In this document: in pieces, positions 5,548 through 8,205 of the stretch
Layout of the letters: each line of letters opens with the position of its first letter
Numbering within the stretch: the stretch's first letter is position 1
Assembly (NCBI GenBank): GCA_013043915.1
Contig: JABEVH010000209.1
Coordinates: 1 to 8,205 of the forward strand
Direction of reading: 5' to 3'
DNA from: Pseudomonadales bacterium
GTDB taxonomy: Bacteria > Pseudomonadota > Gammaproteobacteria > Pseudomonadales > Moraxellaceae
Length of the DNA: 8,205 bases
Notes under the pieces: model-generated
Told to the model about the DNA's origin: nothing
Seen by the model: only the letters and a program-made list of their open reading frames with translations
Database searches by the model: none
Position numbers and translations under genes: made by a program

Positions 5548-6415
5548 CAACATTATAGACATCCTAAGATTAACATCAGGCTGGGATGAATTAACAGGAT
5601 ATCAGCGTGCGCGACTATTCTGTGAATCGGCTCATGCCCAGGGCGAGGCTCTGCCCAAATGGCAGATTATTCGTGACTACATTGGGCATGGAAGTTCGAG
5701 AGATATTCAACGCGCAAGGAATGATGTCGTCAGCGAAGAGCGTAAAAATCAAGCACGCATGCACGCCCTAAATATCCAAGGTGTTCCTGATGACCTGGCT
5801 CCCCATATCTTGGCTTTATGGGTATCAGCGAAAGAACTGGCGCATAGTGAATACCAGAAAAGTGTTTATGAACTTCAATCCATCTCCATGGAATCGCAAA
5901 ATGCTAAAGCTAAAGCTGAAGCTGAACGCAACGACATATCAAAACTGAACAGGGAGTTGGATGCACGTTGTACAGGCCTGTTGGAAGCTAATAAAGCATT
6001 AACAGGTCAAGTTGAGACCGAGCGGGCAGGCCGAGAACAAGCCATACAAATGGTTGAAGCCAGCCGTAGAGATTTGCAGGGGCAGCGCGATGAGTTACTC
6101 GAAGAACTTAAGCGATCAAGAAAAGAGGTTGATGCAGCAATTCAGCGATTAGAAGATGTAGAGAACCATGCACAGATGCAAATCGAAACGGCACGACAAG
6201 AGGCCAGAGCTAAGATTGAAATCCTCGAAGAAAAACTAAGAGGAAAGACGGCAGAACACAAAATTGAAGTTCATAGGATGGATGAACAACTCATGGACTG
6301 GAAGAATCGGTGTAACGTAGCAGAGCAAGAAACAAGGAAGCTGCGCGAAAGCCTTAACGCTCCGGTTAGCCATGAAAAGCGCAAGTTGTTTCCCAAACGT
6401 GGCCACAAGACATAA
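5528..6415 (+). CDS. kfrA: KfrA-like plasmid DNA-binding coiled-coil protein
   Basis: KfrA proteins are plasmid-encoded DNA-binding proteins with a long coiled coil that repress their own gene and help organise or stabilise plasmid DNA. From ATG 5528 the product is 295 residues; GTG 5513 or ATG 5531 are also possible. Residues about 5-80 match the KfrA N-terminal domain, including ALPKWQIIRDYIGHGSSRDI, which fits the family's pattern of a proline-containing helix followed by G-x-GS. From about 95 to 280 the sequence is almost entirely charged heptads (for example DELLEELKRSRKEVDAAIQR), an extended alpha-helical coiled coil. The C terminus is basic (KRKLFPKRGHKT). An inverted repeat in codons 5-11 is a plausible autoregulatory operator. 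Placement between two TA pairs fits a plasmid maintenance block. Confidence 0.85.
   Translation: MMTTIYNNIIDILRLTSGWDELTGYQRARLFCESAHAQGEALPKWQIIRDYIGHGSSRDIQRARNDVVSEERKNQARMHALNIQGVPDDLAPHILALWVSAKELAHSEYQKSVYELQSISMESQNAKAKAEAERNDISKLNRELDARCTGLLEANKALTGQVETERAGREQAIQMVEASRRDLQGQRDELLEELKRSRKEVDAAIQRLEDVENHAQMQIETARQEARAKIEILEEKLRGKTAEHKIEVHRMDEQLMDWKNRCNVAEQETRKLRESLNAPVSHEKRKLFPKRGHKT
5541..5559. promoter_or_regulatory. Inverted repeat TCTATAA-N5-TTATAGA at the start of kfrA
   Basis: TCTATAA (5541-5547) and TTATAGA (5553-5559) are perfect seven-base complements five bases apart, within the first codons of the kfrA-like gene. The core CTATAA/TTATAG is shared with the larger repeat at 4347-4376. 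KfrA proteins are known to bind inverted repeats at their own promoter, so this is a candidate autoregulatory site. Confidence 0.45.
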
Positions 6416-6568
6416 CATGGGCCTTGATGGCTCTGTCGGCCTGCGCTGTTTCCATGCCTAAGACGGGGGGTCTGGGCAACATCAGCACACGGAGGCTCAA
6501 TTCATTCTAAGGGAGCAGTGCAACAACGCCCTTCCAGTACCCCCACTCCAATCTGTCCTGGATGCCAC
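6416..6568. other. Short intergenic stretch between kfrA and the higBA promoter
   Basis: I see no gene here. There is a weak AAGGG/CCCTT inverted repeat, but no hairpin followed by a T-run that would serve as a terminator for kfrA. Read-through into higBA is therefore possible. Confidence 0.5.
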
Positions 6569-6597
6569 TTGCTTAGGTCCCGTTTTGGGACTATACT
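6569..6597 (+). promoter_or_regulatory. higBA promoter
   Basis: TTGCTT (-35, 6569-6574) and TATACT (-10, 6592-6597) are separated by exactly 17 bases. This is the clearest promoter in the window. The predicted start, about seven bases after the -10, falls at 6604-6605, on the higB ATG itself. Confidence 0.8.
6577..6591. promoter_or_regulatory. Probable HigA operator in the promoter spacer
   Basis: GTCCC (6577-6581) and GGGAC (6587-6591) form an inverted repeat with a five-base spacer, lying entirely between the -35 and -10 boxes. TA was seen to extend it roughly on either side. HigA-family antitoxins repress their own operons; binding at this site would block RNA polymerase. Confidence 0.55.
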
Positions 6598-6604
6598 TCA
6601 ACCC

Positions 6605-6907
6605 ATGCGAGTGATTGCCATATCGACCCTTCGGGCCTTCTGGGAGCGCCATCCCGACGCCGAGCAGCCTCTGAAGGCTTGGTACGAGGAAGTCACGTGT
6701 GCTACCTGGACCCAACCTACTGACATCAAAGCGCAGTACCGCAGCGCCAGCGTGCTGAAGAGCCGTCGTGTGGTCTTCAACATCAAAGGTAATGACTATC
6801 GGCTGATCGTAGCCATCGCGTACAAATTGCAGATCGTCTACGTAAAGTTCGTTGGCACTCACAAGGAGTACGACGCAGTAGATGCAGAAACCGTTGACAT
6901 GGCCTGA
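6605..6907 (+). CDS. higB: HigB-family toxin, mRNA interferase
   Basis: The 100-residue product belongs to the HigB/YgjN RelE-fold toxins that cut mRNA on the ribosome. Family hallmarks are VVFNIKGNDYRLIVAIAY (residues 56-73) and the C-terminal GTHKEYDAVD (84-93). The start at 6605 (MRVIAISTLRAFW) gives the usual length and N terminus; the frame is open upstream to 6518, but that would add 29 proline-rich residues and cross the promoter. There is no ribosome binding site before this ATG, and the promoter predicts a transcript beginning at or next to it, so the mRNA is probably leaderless. HigA follows 18 bases downstream, toxin first as is typical of hig operons. Confidence 0.93.
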   Translation: MRVIAISTLRAFWERHPDAEQPLKAWYEEVTCATWTQPTDIKAQYRSASVLKSRRVVFNIKGNDYRLIVAIAYKLQIVYVKFVGTHKEYDAVDAETVDMA

Positions 6908-6925
6908 CCGGCCACGGAGGAAAAC

Positions 6926-7297
6926 ATGGAAATCCGCCCTATCCATACCGAAGCAGACTACAAGACAACGCTCAAAGAGATTTCGGTCTTGATGGAATCC
7001 GACCCTGACTTGGGCACGCCGGAGGGTGATCGCCTGGACATCCTAGCAACGTTGGTGCAGGCCTACGAGGCCAAGCATATGCCCATCATTGCGCCTGATC
7101 CGGTGGAAGCCATCAAATTTCGCATGGATCAGAGCGGACTGTCCATCAAAGATCTTGAGCCGATGATTGGTAAGAGCAATCGCGTCTACGAAATCCTGAA
7201 CCGCAAGCGTCCGCTGACGCTGGCCATGATCCGAAAACTGCACCATAGCCTTGGCATCCCAGCAGATGTACTGATTGCAGAGACGGCAGCAGGATGA
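6926..7297 (+). CDS. higA: HigA-family antitoxin and autorepressor
   Basis: The 123-residue product pairs with HigB. The N-terminal half (about 1-55) is helical, with an acidic DPDLGTPEGDRLDILATLV stretch like that of E. coli YgjM/HigA. The C-terminal XRE-type HTH (about 60-117) includes MDQSGLSIKDLEPMIGKS, then RVYEILNRKRPLTLAMIRKL, matching the family's recognition region. GGAGG at 6916-6920, five bases before the ATG, is a near-ideal ribosome binding site, contrasting with none for higB. This favours antitoxin excess. It should bind the toxin and the repeat at 6577-6591. No terminator follows directly. Confidence 0.93.
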   Translation: MEIRPIHTEADYKTTLKEISVLMESDPDLGTPEGDRLDILATLVQAYEAKHMPIIAPDPVEAIKFRMDQSGLSIKDLEPMIGKSNRVYEILNRKRPLTLAMIRKLHHSLGIPADVLIAETAAG

Positions 7298-7315
7298 GTA
7301 TCAAATGCAGAGCTT

Positions 7316-7327
7316 GGCTTGTAAGCC
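7316..7327. repeat. Short inverted repeat GGCTT-GT-AAGCC
   Basis: The arms are five bases with a two-base centre, 19 bases after higA. It is the first of several small palindromes in this gap, the others being GCCTAGGC (7332-7339), 7340-7352 and 7385-7404. Confidence 0.6.
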
Positions 7328-7339
7328 TCCAGCCTAGGC

Positions 7340-7352
7340 ACGTTGTCAACGT
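7340..7352. repeat. Palindrome ACGTTG-T-CAACGT
   Basis: Two perfect six-base arms surround a single central T. It may be a protein-binding site; no partner is known. Confidence 0.6.
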
Positions 7353-7384
7353 CCTTGGTGGGCTAGCTGCTGTTGGCACTGATT

Positions 7385-7404
7385 GGGTCTTTTGCAAACG
7401 ACCC
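7385..7404. repeat. 20-bp near-perfect palindrome GGGTCTTTTGCAAACGACCC
   Basis: Only one of its ten base pairs mismatches. It has GGGTC/GACCC outer arms and a TTTGCAAA centre. There is no T-run on either side, so a binding site is more likely than a terminator. Confidence 0.6.
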
Positions 7405-7506
7405 GCTTTGATTGTTACGAGGCATCTACAGACGCATTATTGGTATAGTTGGGCAAGGAAGGTCTAGCAAGACGTTGTGTTGGTAGAATGAAGTTCGTGC
7501 GTGTGC

Positions 7507-7615
7507 GTAAAACTCGTTTTAAGGCGATTTAATGCTCCTGTTCTTTTGGGTGCAACCCCCAAACAGCATAGGCAGCGCTTGTGTGCGCAGAATCGCCTCT
7601 CATGCGTTTTTAACG
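7507..7615. other. Structured element of about 110 bp bounded by imperfect inverted repeats
   Basis: AGGCGATT (7522-7529) is exactly complementary to AATCGCCT (7591-7598), and flanking A/T tracts extend the match imperfectly to about 7507 and 7615. Inside are TTTGGG (7545-7550)/CCCAAA (7558-7563) around a seven-base loop, and a GCGC/GCGC hairpin near 7576-7588. A separate TAAAAC-TC-GTTTTA palindrome lies at 7508-7521. It could be a small RNA or a DNA site; no promoter was convincingly found. Confidence 0.4.
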
Positions 7616-7657
7616 TGGGGCGGGTAGGTGTTTGTGGAGCCAGGTCCATTTTTTAGA

Positions 7658-8110
7658 TCAAAACATATCCTCTAGCCTGCGGAGATCGTCGATCGCTTGC
7701 GCATCGAGGTCGTTAGGTAGTGTGATGTTTGCCTTTTTGGTTTCTTGCTGTGTTTTATTTGGCTGAAGCGGCGCATCCCCGCGTTCGTTATTAATGCTCC
7801 CCCCTTTTTGTGGTGGTGTTTGTTCTTGCCGGTGCTTTTTAGAGTTATATGTTTTTTGTTTTATTTTAATTTTGCTTTTTATTCCCTTTAACTGCCCGCC
7901 CGGTCCAGACATCACCGTCGTGACAAGTTCGTTGATATTTTCGTGGTCTTGATGTTGTAACACCCACTGATAGAGTACCCCTCGAACAAAAGGGGTTTCT
8001 GCGCCATACGGCAGTGAATTTAGAAAATGTAATAATCCTGGGCAATGTTCGTCCTGGATGGATAGTAAGATTTTCTTGGTGACATCGTTACGTCGATCAC
8101 GAACAGCCAT
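7658..8110 (-). CDS. parR: ParR-like partition adaptor protein
   Basis: The 150-residue product looks like a ParR: a DNA-binding adaptor that coats a centromere and caps ParM actin-like filaments to push plasmid copies apart. Residues about 9-55 (KKILLSIQDEH, then SLPYGAETPFVRGVLYQWVL) have the strand-helix-helix order of ribbon-helix-helix ParR proteins. The middle is a basic, polar linker (about 73-115, KSKIKIKQKTYNSKK), and the gene is A/T-rich there. The last residues form an acidic amphipathic helix (DAQAIDDLRRLEDMF), like the C-terminal peptide with which ParR proteins bind ParM. AAAGGAAAA precedes ATG 8110. It lies 32 bases after a gene whose visible end fits ParM. The assignment is by pattern, not certain identity. 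Confidence 0.65.
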   Translation of the reverse strand: MAVRDRRNDVTKKILLSIQDEHCPGLLHFLNSLPYGAETPFVRGVLYQWVLQHQDHENINELVTTVMSGPGGQLKGIKSKIKIKQKTYNSKKHRQEQTPPQKGGSINNERGDAPLQPNKTQQETKKANITLPNDLDAQAIDDLRRLEDMF

Positions 8111-8142
8111 AACCGTTTTCCTTTCCAGCGTTCCAGTTACTA

Positions 8143-8205
8143 TTAAGAATTTGCTTCCCGAGCGGCCCGCCCCATGAGTACACCTAGCCCATAACGGCAG
8201 TAACC
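8143..8205 (-). CDS. C-terminal end of an upstream gene, compatible with ParM (partial)
   Basis: An open minus-strand frame enters at the right edge and ends at TAA 8143-8145, giving 20 residues (GYCRYG, then LGVLMGRAAREANS). ParM/StbA-type actin-like proteins commonly end soon after an N-x-x-GY/F-x-x-x-G element, and GYCRYG fits it. Position directly before a ParR-like gene on the same strand matches the usual parM-parR order. If correct, the centromere would lie off the right edge, upstream of parM. Only 20 residues are visible, so this is context-based. Confidence 0.45.
   Translation of the reverse strand, partial: GYCRYGLGVLMGRAAREANS

Larger units (their letters stand above)
7298..7657. 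other. Non-coding stretch between convergent higA and parR ends
   Basis: I see no convincing gene in these 360 bases; the only minus-strand frame (7464-7649) has no family features. The left third is dense in short palindromes (7316-7404) and the right part forms an inverted-repeat-bounded element (7507-7615). No clear terminator is visible for either converging unit; a T6 run at 7649-7654 follows only a weak hairpin. A partition site, origin element or small RNA gene are possible contents. Confidence 0.6.

Noticed and set aside
6497..6946. 149-residue minus-strand frame opposite higB
   Set aside because: It is antisense to HigB and crosses the clear higBA promoter; no recognisable domain.
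7464..7649. 61-residue minus-strand frame between higA and parR
   Set aside because: Low-complexity composition, no ribosome binding site of note, and it coincides with the structured non-coding element.
7632..7654. Terminator for the higBA transcript (GGAGCCAGGTCC followed by T6)
   Set aside because: The hairpin has only a few pairable bases; too weak to call.

Overview
The window looks like part of a plasmid, or of a plasmid-derived island, from a Gram-negative proteobacterium with moderate GC. The basis is the gene set. It has a KfrA-type plasmid DNA-binding coiled-coil protein, two type II toxin-antitoxin pairs (MqsRA and HigBA, both close to their E. coli counterparts in motif order), and what looks like a ParM/ParR partition operon. 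Both Sec-type leader peptides and the TA families fit Proteobacteria. The sequence alone does not let me name a genus.

Layout, left to right. (1) 1-3333, minus strand: the first 1111 codons of a large secreted RHS/YD-repeat protein with a C39-like cysteine-peptidase domain near its N terminus. The C-terminal end, where RHS proteins usually carry their variable effector, lies off the left edge. (2) Four perfect copies of the heptamer AAAAATT lie just upstream of its ribosome binding site. (3) 3409-4026, minus strand: an unrecognised exported cysteine-containing protein, probably in one operon with the RHS gene. (4) 4027-4623: a roughly 600-base divergent control region with no large gene. It is unusually rich in inverted repeats, with a 20-bp perfect palindrome, a 12-bp-arm inverted repeat, two diverged inverted copies of a 60-75 bp unit, and a pseudoknot-like pair of long complementary segments. 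(5) 4624-5330, plus strand: mqsR-mqsA. (6) 5528-6415, plus strand: kfrA-like gene. (7) 6605-7297, plus strand: higB-higA behind a clear promoter that predicts a leaderless mRNA. (8) 7298-7657: non-coding, between convergent units, with clustered palindromes and a structured element of about 110 bp. (9) 7658-8205, minus strand: parR-like gene preceded by the last codons of a gene compatible with parM.

How they work together: mqsRA, higBA, kfrA and parMR form a maintenance block (post-segregational killing, DNA organisation, active partition). It sits beside an exported RHS effector operon, which is the likely cargo. The most interesting link is that the same half-sites, CTATAA and TTATAG, occur as an inverted repeat at the start of kfrA and again in the divergent region between the RHS operon and mqsRA. 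This suggests one regulator may act at both places. The functional assignments of mqsRA, higBA and the RHS protein are strong. KfrA is good, ParR is moderate, and the ParM tail and all regulatory readings are inference.
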